The notes under the pieces were generated by a model. It had not been told where the DNA came from and did no database searches. It was given only the letters and a program-made list of their open reading frames with translations. The position numbers were made by a program, and so were the translations under genes. From the NCBI GenBank assembly GCA_944358865.1, contig CALVRV010000008.1, positions 1-53,514 of the forward strand: a stretch of 53,514 nt of DNA, given 5' to 3'. Each line of letters starts with the position of its first letter. Within the stretch, counting starts at the first letter, position 1. Shown here piece after piece: positions 6,776 through 15,415 of this stretch. The DNA is from an uncultured Bacilli bacterium (GTDB lineage: Bacteria; Bacillota_I; Bacilli_A; RFN20; CAG-826).

Positions 6776-7972
6776 TTATATTTCAACAATATCTAATTTA
6801 TTTAAATATTTTAATAATTTCTTTTTTTCATGTCCTAAAATAATTATTTCATGATTACCTAAAGGAGATTTTAATAACTTATCTAAATTATTAAAGCGAC
6901 AAATTATTTGTGTTCGACATAAATTATCTTTATATTGATTTTTAATGATAGTTCCTTCATTAATAAAACATTTATCAAAAGAAGAATTTAATCTAAATAA
7001 TGTTGCTTTTCCTAATTTGACATTACCATGAATTCCTACACCAATATTTGATTCATAATGACTATCAAAATTAAAAGATGTACACATCAAAAGTGGTATA
7101 GTGCAATGAGCAAGCAATATTTCGTTTTTAGCAAGATTAATTTTACATGGATTGCATTGAAAAGATGGTTTATTTAAAACATTTTTAATTATATACATGG
7201 CAATCATAGAAGGAACATCACCTTCACATGTAGCGATGATTCCATCATCATTAAATTTACTAAGAGCAAGACACGCTGTAGTGTTAATACTATTTAAAAG
7301 ATCAAAACAACGGATTGTAAAACCTTTTAAATGATATTTATTAACAATTTCTTTTAATACAAAATAAAGCTTGTTTGCTAATGTAATATCATTAGTGTTT
7401 ATATTTTTAAAGTTAGAAATAATTTCACTATTATTTTTGTAAGAATAATTATTATATAAATCAATAATTTCTTTCATATCGATATTAACAATATTTATAT
7501 TAAATTTATTAAGCAATGTATCATTATTAAAATTAGAAGAAATTAGCCAATCACTAGGTTTACCAATTAAACCTAGATTGATATATTCTTTAGGTTTATT
7601 TTCTAATATTAATTTTTTAATTGTTTTACGCAAATAAGAATTATTTCCATGCAAAACTTGACCTTTTAATTGATTATTTTTTATATAAGCCATAATTTCT
7701 AGGGCTGCCGCTAAAGAGTTATTATTAGAATAAGTTAATATATAATACGGTTCTTTAAAATATTTTAAATTGTTTAAAAAGAAAGATTCACTTCCTCCAG
7801 ATTGAACTAAAATTAAAGATAAATCACAATCTAAATATAAATTTTGAATATTTTCTTCAATTATAAAATATAAATCGTCAGAATTTAATTTATCAATTAA
7901 TGTTTTTGTTGTAATATTAATGACATTTTCATTATGTAAAGATGATTTAATTGGATATATTTTTACTTTCAT
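6776..7972 (-). CDS. L-fucose/L-arabinose isomerase-like protein
   Basis: A 398-residue protein related to the L-fucose isomerase family (COG2407 type), although shorter than true FucI. The C-terminal half carries family features: ATCEGDVPSMIAMYII near 249-264, the metal-site region LAHCTIPLL near 290-298, HYESNIGVGIHG, then INEGTIIKNQ, the CRT motif and LGNHEIIILG near 373-382. The N-terminal half (LILVQSGGSESFF, YYILTYSNNNSLAAALEI) matches the nucleotide-like N-domain. It probably acts on a sugar or sugar acid, but the reaction is unknown and no other sugar genes are adjacent. A minus-strand TAAAAT (7990-7995) lies 17 nt before the ATG; there is no Shine-Dalgarno sequence. Confidence 0.65.
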   Translation of the reverse strand: MKVKIYPIKSSLHNENVINITTKTLIDKLNSDDLYFIIEENIQNLYLDCDLSLILVQSGGSESFFLNNLKYFKEPYYILTYSNNNSLAAALEIMAYIKNNQLKGQVLHGNNSYLRKTIKKLILENKPKEYINLGLIGKPSDWLISSNFNNDTLLNKFNINIVNIDMKEIIDLYNNYSYKNNSEIISNFKNINTNDITLANKLYFVLKEIVNKYHLKGFTIRCFDLLNSINTTACLALSKFNDDGIIATCEGDVPSMIAMYIIKNVLNKPSFQCNPCKINLAKNEILLAHCTIPLLMCTSFNFDSHYESNIGVGIHGNVKLGKATLFRLNSSFDKCFINEGTIIKNQYKDNLCRTQIICRFNNLDKLLKSPLGNHEIIILGHEKKKLLKYLNKLDIVEI

Positions 7973-8014
7973 AGACTTAATACACTATTATTTTACCATG
8001 GTTTTTAAAGCCAC

Positions 8015-8043
8015 TTGCAAGAAAATATTTCTGTATTTATAAT
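8015..8043 (+). promoter_or_regulatory. Leaderless promoter of the ligase-like gene
   Basis: -35 TTGCAA (8015-8020), 17-bp spacer, -10 TATAAT (8038-8043). The ATG at 8051 follows after 7 nt, so the message would begin at the start codon. The TTG at 8015, an apparent in-frame start, is the -35 box itself. Confidence 0.7.
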
Positions 8044-8050
8044 ATTTTGC

Positions 8051-10069
8051 ATGACTAAGAAAAGACTAGGCCTAAATATTATTATATTTTATATTTTAAT
8101 GATGTTTTTGGTTTTATGTTTTGAAACATTAAATTTTATTGTTTTACCAAATAGCAAAACAATTGATATTTATGCATTGATTTGTTTTACGACATTGATA
8201 TCTATATTTCTTGTTTGGTTTCTTCTTATTTGTCAAAAACCAAAATTAGATAAAAAGACTATTTTATTTTTTCTTCTTTATATAGTTATATTATTTGTCG
8301 GTATATTTGGAATTTATAATATTGATCCTATTTATGAATTAGACCAGGGTAGCTTCTTTTATGAGGTTTCTATAACAAATCAAGTTGCCTGGACATTACA
8401 ATGGATTTTAGGTATTAGTGTTATATTCTTATTTATTTTTTCTTTTATTAAAAATCTTTTATCTATTAAATCAATTAAATTTATTTTATGGATAATTGTT
8501 TTAGTTGGATTAATTGCTATTTTATATTCATTAATTTTTGAATATGAATATTATATTAAAGCCTTCACAGGGCAAGGTAATTTAACTGATTTAGTTAAAT
8601 CATTTTTACAACATCAAAATAATTATGGTCAAGCTTTAATGATTTCTATAGCAGCGTTAATATTATTAAATGCAATTCAATTTAAGTGGTGGCATTATAT
8701 TTTGATGACAATTCTTTATATTGGAATGATATTTACAACTTGTTATATCGCTCTTGCGTTTTCTTGCTTTATGTTTGTTGTTTATGCCTTTTATGTATTT
8801 TTTAAAACTTATAAGAGACATCCTAAACTTAATTTAAAAACTCTAATTATTACTTTTTCATGTTTAATATTAATTTTCCTTATTTGTTTAATTTTATATT
8901 ATTTAGATAATCCTACTATTTGTTCGATTAAAACTTTTTTAGAAGCTAATTTAGATAATAAAAATTTTGGATCATTAAATGGTCGTGTTGGACTTTGGTT
9001 AAGAGCGCTATCAACTTTACAAACACCATTAGATTATATGTTTGGGCATGGCTTTTCTAATTTTAATAATCTTATGTCTTCCTATAATCAATCTATTAAT
9101 GGTAGGGGAACAACATTTGTAGATTCTGCTTTTATTCAAATTATTTGCTCTTATGGTATTGTTGGTCTAATTATTTATCTTAGTGTTATTTTCTTTATTT
9201 TCTATTTTGCTATTCGTCTTTATTTAAAAAGAAAAAATAGATATGTAATGGCATCTTTATTAATTTTATTTACTTTTGTTATATACTCTATTTTTGAATC
9301 ATATATTTTATTTATTCCAAATCTTATTGGTGCAGCGTCTTTATTTCTTATTCTTGCACCTATTTTAATTGAAAATAACATAATTAAAATAAATAAAGAA
9401 AATATTATTATTGAAACCAAAAAATATGTCTTTGATAAATCAAAATTGTTTTCTTATGGTTTCTTTATTAATTTTATTTTTACTTTATTTTTTGCCTTTG
9501 TTTTACTTATTAGTAATGCTTATCAAGATATCTTTATTAATCTATTTATTTTATCGCTTGTATCAAATCTAACTACACCATATATTTTATTTAAAATATA
9601 TAGTAGTCATAATTATAAAAAAATATTATCTATATTATTAATTCCAATTTTGATTTTTATTATAAATTTAAATATTTCTATAAGTGTAGCTTTTAATAGT
9701 TTTATTTATAGTCTTATTATTATTTTAATTATTCCAACATTATTATTTTTAATCCAAGATGATAATTTTAAAATTTATCTAAATTTAATATATAAAAATG
9801 GTATTTATAATTTTGCTATACCGCTAGTGGCAAACTTAATTATTTTTATTCCATTTTCTATTGCGATTAGATATTTTAATGTTTTTAGTTTTGTTACTTC
9901 CTTATTAGTGTCATTAATATATTTAGTAATATTTATTCTTTTTACTTATTATTACGCTAGTTCAATGAATCGTGGTAATGTATTTAATTTTTTCTTAGAA
10001 TTTGATCTATTAATTACAAATAATGAATTAAAAAGATATCAAAACGATTTGAAAATAAAAAATATTTAA
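8051..10069 (+). CDS. O-antigen ligase/polymerase-like membrane protein (Wzy_C)
   Basis: A 672-residue polytopic membrane protein with well over ten hydrophobic segments. Near residues 310-385 it shows the Wzy_C pattern: GRVGLWLRALSTLQTPLDYM, FGHGFSNFNN, then a loop and SAFIQIICSYGIVGLIIYL. Family members polymerise or ligate lipid-linked glycans at the outer face of the membrane; in Gram-positive relatives they act in exopolysaccharide or wall-glycan assembly. The last 220 residues add further membrane segments beyond the usual domain. I choose ATG 8051 because a TTGCAA-17-TATAAT promoter ends 7 nt before it and overlaps the upstream TTG. No glycosyltransferase operon surrounds it; a GT2 gene lies 3 kb further on. 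Confidence 0.65.
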   Translation: MTKKRLGLNIIIFYILMMFLVLCFETLNFIVLPNSKTIDIYALICFTTLISIFLVWFLLICQKPKLDKKTILFFLLYIVILFVGIFGIYNIDPIYELDQGSFFYEVSITNQVAWTLQWILGISVIFLFIFSFIKNLLSIKSIKFILWIIVLVGLIAILYSLIFEYEYYIKAFTGQGNLTDLVKSFLQHQNNYGQALMISIAALILLNAIQFKWWHYILMTILYIGMIFTTCYIALAFSCFMFVVYAFYVFFKTYKRHPKLNLKTLIITFSCLILIFLICLILYYLDNPTICSIKTFLEANLDNKNFGSLNGRVGLWLRALSTLQTPLDYMFGHGFSNFNNLMSSYNQSINGRGTTFVDSAFIQIICSYGIVGLIIYLSVIFFIFYFAIRLYLKRKNRYVMASLLILFTFVIYSIFESYILFIPNLIGAASLFLILAPILIENNIIKINKENIIIETKKYVFDKSKLFSYGFFINFIFTLFFAFVLLISNAYQDIFINLFILSLVSNLTTPYILFKIYSSHNYKKILSILLIPILIFIINLNISISVAFNSFIYSLIIILIIPTLLFLIQDDNFKIYLNLIYKNGIYNFAIPLVANLIIFIPFSIAIRYFNVFSFVTSLLVSLIYLVIFILFTYYYASSMNRGNVFNFFLEFDLLITNNELKRYQNDLKIKNI

Positions 10070-10116
10070 AATTTTTAATATACTTTGTATATTAATAAAA
10101 TTATTTTTAAAATATT

Positions 10117-10143
10117 TTAGCAATCTACTTGACAGAGTGCTAA
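10117..10143. promoter_or_regulatory. Second, imperfect CIRCE element over the -35
   Basis: TTAGCAATC (10117-10125), nine bases, GAGTGCTAA (10135-10143). The right half is a perfect CIRCE half and the left differs from TTAGCACTC at one base. The nine-base gap, which is invariant in CIRCE, is kept. It includes the -35 TTGACA. Confidence 0.7.
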
Positions 10144-10156
10144 TTTGTACTATACT
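10129..10156 (+). promoter_or_regulatory. hsp20 promoter
   Basis: -35 TTGACA (10129-10134), 16-bp spacer, -10 TATACT (10151-10156): a near-consensus vegetative promoter lying between and partly inside two CIRCE operators. Confidence 0.8.
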
Positions 10157-10160
10157 ATAG

Positions 10161-10187
10161 TTAGCACTTGAGAAGTGAGAGTGCTAA
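10161..10187. promoter_or_regulatory. CIRCE element (HrcA operator)
   Basis: TTAGCACTT (10161-10169), nine bases, GAGTGCTAA (10179-10187), one mismatch from the consensus TTAGCACTC-N9-GAGTGCTAA. It covers the transcription start region and abuts the ribosome binding site, so HrcA would repress the Hsp20 gene until heat shock. Confidence 0.93.
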
Positions 10188-10203
10188 AAGGAGGACAAAA
10201 CTT

Positions 10204-10623
10204 ATGTCAAACATTTCTAAATATCGTCACAATTCATTTGATTTATTCGATCCATTTTTCGATGATTTCTTTGGTGATTTCCACACAAATAATGAAATCA
10301 TGAGAACTGATATTGTCGAAGAAGATGATCACTACTTATTAAAGGTTGAAGTACCTGAAATTAAAAAAGAAAATATTAAATTAAGTCTTAACGATGGCTA
10401 TTTAACTATCAATGTTTCTTATCGTGAAAATAATGATGAGAAAAAACATGGTAAATATTTAAGAAGAGAAAGACATTTTGGTGAAGCAAGCCGTAGCTTC
10501 TATGTTGGTGAAAACGTCAAACAAGAAGATGTCTCTGCTTCATTAGAAAATGGTGTATTATCTCTTATGGTTAAAAAACCAGAAGTAAAACAAAGCGAAA
10601 AACAATATATTGAAATTAAATAA
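10204..10623 (+). CDS. Small heat shock protein Hsp20 (alpha-crystallin family)
   Basis: A 139-residue holdase chaperone that keeps unfolding proteins soluble. The alpha-crystallin domain runs from about residue 33 (MRTDIVEEDDHYLLKVEVPE) to 130, including the conserved LENGVLSLMVKK near 116-127 (the A-x-x-x-n-GVL motif); the N-terminus (SFDLFDPFFDDFFGDF) is the usual flexible phenylalanine-rich arm and the C-terminal tail has the I-x-I-like YIEIK. ATG 10204 is chosen over the in-frame ATG at 10168 because AAGGAGGA (10188-10195) precedes it by 8 nt and 10168 lies inside the CIRCE operator. The gene is monocistronic, bounded by an intrinsic terminator. Confidence 0.95.
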   Translation: MSNISKYRHNSFDLFDPFFDDFFGDFHTNNEIMRTDIVEEDDHYLLKVEVPEIKKENIKLSLNDGYLTINVSYRENNDEKKHGKYLRRERHFGEASRSFYVGENVKQEDVSASLENGVLSLMVKKPEVKQSEKQYIEIK

Positions 10624-10649
10624 GATAAATTTACATAGTTAATCTTTAG

Positions 10650-10674
10650 CCCACCTTTTGGTGGGTTTTCTTTT
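10650..10674 (+). terminator. Intrinsic terminator of hsp20
   Basis: CCCACC (10650-10655), loop TTTT, GGTGGG (10660-10665), then TTTTCTTTT. A strong GC stem followed by a T-tract. Confidence 0.9.
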
Positions 10675-10720
10675 GCTTTGATTAATCTTATAATATAGTT
10701 AATATTCAAGGAGAAAAATT

Positions 10721-11659
10721 ATGTGTACTGCTATATTTTTAAAAAGTAATAATCATCATATTTTTGGTCGTAATTTAGATGTTGAAGAAGATATTAAAGA
10801 TCGTAAAGTAATTATTACACCTAGAAATTATCCTTTAATATTTAAAAAAGAAAATATTATTAATAATCATTATGCTTTTCTTGGTATGGCTATTGATGTT
10901 AATAATACACCATTATATTTTGATGGCATGAATGAATATGGTTTATGTATCGCTAGTTTAAATTTTCCTATTTATGGATGTTTAAATGATGTTAAAGATA
11001 ATCATATTAATTTATCAAGCTATGAGATTATTAGTTATGTTTTAGCTAAATTTAAAACAGTAGATGAAGTTAAAAATGCATTATTTAATTTAAATATCAC
11101 TAATATTGATTTTAATGCATATTTAAAATCTGTTTCATTACATTATTTAATTAGTGATAAAGATAAATCTATAGTCATTGAACAAACTGTTGATGGAGTT
11201 AAAATTTATGATAATCCATTTAATATTTTAACTAACGCTCCTGAATTTTCTTATCATGTTAGAAACATAAATTCTTATTTAAATTTTAATAATAAATATC
11301 CTGTTAATAATTTTAAAAATATCGATTTAAAACCTTATTGTGTTGGAGACAATATGATTGGAATTCCTGGAGATTATTCAAGCAATTCTCGTTTTATAAA
11401 AGGATCGTATTTAATAAATAATGCAATATATGATGATGAAGATATATTATTTTGCCACCAACACATTTTAGAAAATTTAAAGATGGTTAAAGGTATTGCA
11501 ACATCAAGTGATGGCAGGGCAGAATATACCGCCTATAGTGCTTCTTTTGATCAAGATAACTTAATTTATTATTTTAAAAACTATAATTCACTTTCATATG
11601 AATTTGTTAATTTAAATAAAATTGATAATCTTGATGATGTTAATTTAATATTTGGTTAA
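10721..11659 (+). CDS. Choloylglycine hydrolase family protein (bile salt hydrolase/penicillin acylase)
   Basis: A 312-residue N-terminal-nucleophile amidase of the linear-amide C-N hydrolase family. After removal of Met1 the catalytic Cys2 is exposed (MCTAIF); R17 and D20 (FGRNLD), N81 (SLNFP), N172 (TNAPEF) and R224 (NSRF) fit the known active-site set Cys2, Arg18, Asp21, Asn82, Asn175, Arg228. Asn rather than Tyr at the residue-82 position favours a bile salt hydrolase over penicillin V acylase; this is suggestive only. Such enzymes split the amino acid from conjugated bile salts and are typical of gut bacteria. AAGGAGA precedes the ATG at a good distance. No signal peptide, so it should be cytoplasmic. 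Confidence 0.85.
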   Translation: MCTAIFLKSNNHHIFGRNLDVEEDIKDRKVIITPRNYPLIFKKENIINNHYAFLGMAIDVNNTPLYFDGMNEYGLCIASLNFPIYGCLNDVKDNHINLSSYEIISYVLAKFKTVDEVKNALFNLNITNIDFNAYLKSVSLHYLISDKDKSIVIEQTVDGVKIYDNPFNILTNAPEFSYHVRNINSYLNFNNKYPVNNFKNIDLKPYCVGDNMIGIPGDYSSNSRFIKGSYLINNAIYDDEDILFCHQHILENLKMVKGIATSSDGRAEYTAYSASFDQDNLIYYFKNYNSLSYEFVNLNKIDNLDDVNLIFG

Positions 11660-11753
11660 TTTTGTTCAAAATATGGTGCAAAACCTAAATAATTATAGAA
11701 AATTTATAATTTTATCTATAAAATAAAATTGTCTTTTTTCGGAGGGGTTATAA

Positions 11754-12785
11754 ATGCAACGATTAAGAGCCTTCAATATCGTCAATTTAACATTAAATTT
11801 ATTAATATTATTGTTATCTTTGGCAAGCTTAATTATTTTATTTTTTGATCTAGGATTTAGTTGTTTTAATTATTTTACAACTTGGTGTGCTTTACTAGGA
11901 GGCTCAATCGCGGTTATTGGTGTTGTTTATAATTGTTTAAAAGAAATTTATAAAGAATATAAAATCCCTAAATCAATATCTGCTTTAAAATTATTAAATG
12001 TAACAAATTTATTAGTTTGCTTTTTCTCCACTTTAGTTTTTATTGGTCCAGGTTATCTTTTTGAATCTTATTTTTATCTAATTAGAGTAATAGTAACCAT
12101 ATTAAGTTTTATTAATTATATCTTATTTGATTTTTGGCATAAATTATCATTTAAATATACTTTATTTGGTGTTATCCCAATTACTTTATATATGTTAATT
12201 TATTCATTTTTAATGGTATTTGATGTTTTAAAACCTTTATATAATTTTGAAAATATTCATGCGAATAGTTGGTATATAACACTTCTATTCTTTGTTATTA
12301 TCATGTTAGGGGCAGTATTACTTGGCTGGGTTAGCAATTTATTAAATCATTTATTTAGAAGATTGTTTATTGGTGAAGAATATATTGCAAGTGGTAAGAC
12401 TACAATTATTCCAAAATTAGTTTTAGAAGGTGAACAAGAAGCTAATAATATCCAACAAAACGAAGATAATAAAAATACTGATAATCAAGATTTAAATAAA
12501 AAAGAAGAAGAAAATGTCACTAATAAAGATGAAACAAAACAAGAATCTAGTGAACAATTAAATAAACCAATTTCTTCATATCAAAAGAAATTTACATCTC
12601 GTGTTTATCATATCTCTAGACAAAAAATGGTAGGGAAATGGCAAGTTAAACTTGCAGGTAGTAAAAAGCCGATTAAATATTTTGATACTCAATTAGAGGC
12701 AATTAATTTTGCAAAAGGGTTAGTAAAAAATCAAGGTGGATCAATACGTATTCATTCTGTTACAGGTCAAATGCGTAAAAATTAA
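11754..12785 (+). CDS. Membrane protein (Pr6Pr/FAR-17a-like) fused to DUF2188
   Basis: A 343-residue protein in three parts. Residues 1-205 carry about six membrane segments and resemble the Pr6Pr/FAR-17a group (FNYFTTWCALLGGSIAV at 38-54; YILFDFWHKL near 122-131). Residues about 222-275 are a polar Asn/Gln/Glu/Lys-rich linker. Residues 283-340 are a DUF2188 domain: RVYHISRQ, WQVKLAGSKKPIKYFDTQLE, INFAKGLVKNQGGSIRIH. DUF2188 normally occurs as a tiny soluble protein, so the fusion tethers it to the inner face of the membrane. A strong GGAGGGG site precedes the ATG. Function unknown. It overlaps the convergent glycosyltransferase gene by 4 bp. Confidence 0.65.
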   Translation: MQRLRAFNIVNLTLNLLILLLSLASLIILFFDLGFSCFNYFTTWCALLGGSIAVIGVVYNCLKEIYKEYKIPKSISALKLLNVTNLLVCFFSTLVFIGPGYLFESYFYLIRVIVTILSFINYILFDFWHKLSFKYTLFGVIPITLYMLIYSFLMVFDVLKPLYNFENIHANSWYITLLFFVIIMLGAVLLGWVSNLLNHLFRRLFIGEEYIASGKTTIIPKLVLEGEQEANNIQQNEDNKNTDNQDLNKKEEENVTNKDETKQESSEQLNKPISSYQKKFTSRVYHISRQKMVGKWQVKLAGSKKPIKYFDTQLEAINFAKGLVKNQGGSIRIHSVTGQMRKN

Positions 12786-13741
12786 TCTTTATAAATTAAA
12801 TTATTTAAAAAATCATTATATGAGGCATCTTTTCTAATAAGATGCTTTTTATATATTTCTTTTAATTCCTTATAAGCAGTTTTTTTAATTTTTTTGGTAT
12901 TAGGATTTTTTAATTTATTTAATTTTGATAAATCAAACGCTAATAACAATTTTTTTCTAAAATAAGAATGTGTAAATATCTTTAATAATTTTTCATCATT
13001 ACTCTCTTTAATATTATTCATTATAAAAGCTGAAACGTTTATATTATCTTGATAACAACTAATCGCTCTAGTTAGACTAGAAACATTATCTTTATTGTAA
13101 AAATAAAGCAAATCAGGGATATTTATAACGATATTAGAATTTTTAAAAGCTAAAAAATTAGTTAGTGAATCTTCATAAACAAAATTAAATTTCTTTTTAA
13201 ATTGAAAATTATTAACAATATTTAAAAGTAAATCTTTTCGATACATTTTAATTGTCATAAATGATCTTATATATGCATCAAAAAATAATTTTTTAATAGC
13301 GTTATATTTATTTAAAACACATTTTTTTCTTAAAGGGTATGATATCTTTTTATTATTTTTATATCGATAAGAAGAACAACAAACAATATCAGCATTATAT
13401 TTTGTGATATTTTTAAACATTACTTTTAAAAAATTTTCATGATAAAAATCATCACCATCTAAAAAACATATGTATTTTCCTTTTGCTTTTAAGATGCCAT
13501 CGTTACGTGAAAAAAATGCTGAATGATTTTCTACATTATAATAATTAAAATTGTCATATTTATCTTTATATGATTTTAATATTTCTTCAGTTTTATTATC
13601 ATTATTTGAATCAGAAATAACAATTATTTCATACGTTTTATCAAAATTTTGATTAAGAACTGAATCAATAGCGCGATTTAAATACGCCACTTGATTGTGG
13701 GTAATTATAATAACACTTATATCAAAGTTATTTTCTTTCAT
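12782..13741 (-). CDS. Glycosyltransferase family 2
   Basis: A 319-residue GT-A-fold glycosyltransferase. The N-terminus ISVIIITHNQVAYLNRAIDS (about 9-28) is the nucleotide-binding strand-helix, and CFLDGDDFYHENF near 91-103 holds the DxD metal site that binds the sugar nucleotide. No membrane segment is evident. It likely adds a sugar to an exopolysaccharide, teichoic acid or glycolipid; the donor is not predictable. Transcription is divergent from the M6 protease gene, and an extended -10 (TGcTAATAT on the minus strand, 13748-13756) ends 6 nt before the ATG with no ribosome binding site, so the message is probably leaderless. Confidence 0.85.
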   Translation of the reverse strand: MKENNFDISVIIITHNQVAYLNRAIDSVLNQNFDKTYEIIVISDSNNDNKTEEILKSYKDKYDNFNYYNVENHSAFFSRNDGILKAKGKYICFLDGDDFYHENFLKVMFKNITKYNADIVCCSSYRYKNNKKISYPLRKKCVLNKYNAIKKLFFDAYIRSFMTIKMYRKDLLLNIVNNFQFKKKFNFVYEDSLTNFLAFKNSNIVINIPDLLYFYNKDNVSSLTRAISCYQDNINVSAFIMNNIKESNDEKLLKIFTHSYFRKKLLLAFDLSKLNKLKNPNTKKIKKTAYKELKEIYKKHLIRKDASYNDFLNNLIYKD

Positions 13742-13747
13742 AAATTA

Positions 13748-13756
13748 ATATTAGCA
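13748..13756 (-). promoter_or_regulatory. Extended -10 promoter of the GT2 gene
   Basis: On the minus strand TG-c-TAATAT ends 6 nt before the start codon. No -35 is obvious, as is usual for extended -10 promoters. Confidence 0.5.
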
Positions 13757-13816
13757 TAATTGCATTATTTTGTTTACAATAATACGTGCTACAAAGTAGC
13801 AAAAGAGGTGAATAAA

Positions 13817-15415
13817 ATGAGAAACAATATTTTAAAAGTCTGCGCTTTACTTATTAGTAGTTTATCGTTAAGCAGTTGTACTTTTATTATTGATATTTTT
13901 GATAGTTCTTCATCAAATTCTACTAGTTCGAGTAATGATCCAAACATTTATACTTCTCTTTCTACAACGACAACAACTTATGAAGAAAATTCATTACTTA
14001 TTTATGAAAATCCTAATCCATTAGTGTTAGAAAAAGGTGGTTATCATGACATTAATTTTGATAACGCATCTGTTAATAATTTAATTTATACATATTCTGA
14101 TATAAATGATCATAGCATCTATTCTAATATCGATAATGCACCTTCAGTAGGTGAATTAAATATTTTAGTTGTCCCTGTTCAATTTGGTGACACTGATATT
14201 AACGCTGATGAAAAGACTAGACTTGATATTTATAATGCTTATTTTGGTGATGAAGAAACGACAGGTTTTGAATCTGTGAGCAGTTATTTTTATAAAACAA
14301 GTTATGGACGTTTAAAAATATCAGGTGTTGTTACACCTTGGTATCAAACTAATGTCACAAGTCGAATTGGAAACGAAACTCAAGTTGCATCTTTAGCAGA
14401 TCGCGCTTTAGATTGGTATAAACAATCTTTTAATGATGATGCGACAACATTTGATAGCGATAGTAATGGCTATATTGATTGTATTTGTTTAATTTATAAT
14501 GTTCCAAGTAACTATAATGGCAATGATAATTTATGGGCTTATACATATTGGGCAAATAATGTTAGTAATATTGCTAGTCCAAATGTATCGACATTTTTTT
14601 GGGCCAGTACTTCATTTATGTATGAATCTAGATATTGTGATATTGATGGACATACCTACATTCATGAAATGGGTCATGCACTTGGATTAGATGATTATTA
14701 TAATTATGATGATTATTCTTATGAAAATGTTGCTGGTGGATACATTATGCAAAGTCATAACGTTGGTGATCATGATCCATTTAGTAAGATGGCTTTGGGT
14801 TGGGTTGACCCATTAGTGGTGTATGGTTCAACAACTGTCACGTTAGAATCATTTACTGAAAGTGGTCAATGCATTGTTTTAAAAGGCAATCAAGATCAAA
14901 ATATGAATTCTCCTTTTGATGAATATATAGTTATTGATTTATATACTCCAACAAATTTAAACAAATTTGATAGCGATCATCTTTTAAGCGCTGGTTATCC
15001 ACAAGGTCCAAAAACAACTGGTGTTAGAATTTGGCATGTTGATTCCCGTCTAGCTAAGTATCATTCAAGAGGTAGTTGGAGTTATGAATTAGTTAGTGAA
15101 ATTGAAGATGGATATTATTATCAAACTGCCTGTTCTAATTCTACCGATTTTATGGGATATGGAACTAGTATTTCTGAATGCATTAATTATCGTTTATTAC
15201 ATCTTTTAGAAAAAGATAATCGTTTTGATTTTAAAGATGGTGATTACTTTGACGCAAATGACATGTGGTATGCAGGTGAAAGTTTTACATTTGAAAAATA
15301 TAATCAATATTTTGCTGATTATCCAACACTAAATAATGGTGAAATGTTTAATTTTGAAATTACAGTTGATACAATAATAAATAATACTGCAACAATTACA
15401 ATAGAGGTTAATTAA
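13817..15415 (+). CDS. Lipoprotein metalloprotease, M6 (immune inhibitor A)-like
   Basis: A 532-residue secreted protease anchored as a lipoprotein. Residues 1-20 form a signal peptide ending in the lipobox SLSSC; a Ser/Thr-rich linker follows. The zinc site HEMGHALGLDDYYNYD begins at residue 283, the HExxHxxGxxD form seen in the M6 peptidases, with a Met-turn-like region GGYIMQSHNVGD about 30 residues later. M6 enzymes degrade host or matrix proteins. ATG 13817 is chosen over upstream in-frame codons because AGAGGTG (13804-13810) lies at the right distance and the signal peptide begins there. The next gene overlaps its stop (TAATG). Confidence 0.85.
   Translation: MRNNILKVCALLISSLSLSSCTFIIDIFDSSSSNSTSSSNDPNIYTSLSTTTTTYEENSLLIYENPNPLVLEKGGYHDINFDNASVNNLIYTYSDINDHSIYSNIDNAPSVGELNILVVPVQFGDTDINADEKTRLDIYNAYFGDEETTGFESVSSYFYKTSYGRLKISGVVTPWYQTNVTSRIGNETQVASLADRALDWYKQSFNDDATTFDSDSNGYIDCICLIYNVPSNYNGNDNLWAYTYWANNVSNIASPNVSTFFWASTSFMYESRYCDIDGHTYIHEMGHALGLDDYYNYDDYSYENVAGGYIMQSHNVGDHDPFSKMALGWVDPLVVYGSTTVTLESFTESGQCIVLKGNQDQNMNSPFDEYIVIDLYTPTNLNKFDSDHLLSAGYPQGPKTTGVRIWHVDSRLAKYHSRGSWSYELVSEIEDGYYYQTACSNSTDFMGYGTSISECINYRLLHLLEKDNRFDFKDGDYFDANDMWYAGESFTFEKYNQYFADYPTLNNGEMFNFEITVDTIINNTATITIEVN

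Noticed and set aside
8015-8050. TTG start for the ligase-like protein at 8015
   Set aside because: The TTG is the -35 hexamer of a TTGCAA-17-TATAAT promoter whose product begins at about ATG 8051; a message could not contain it.
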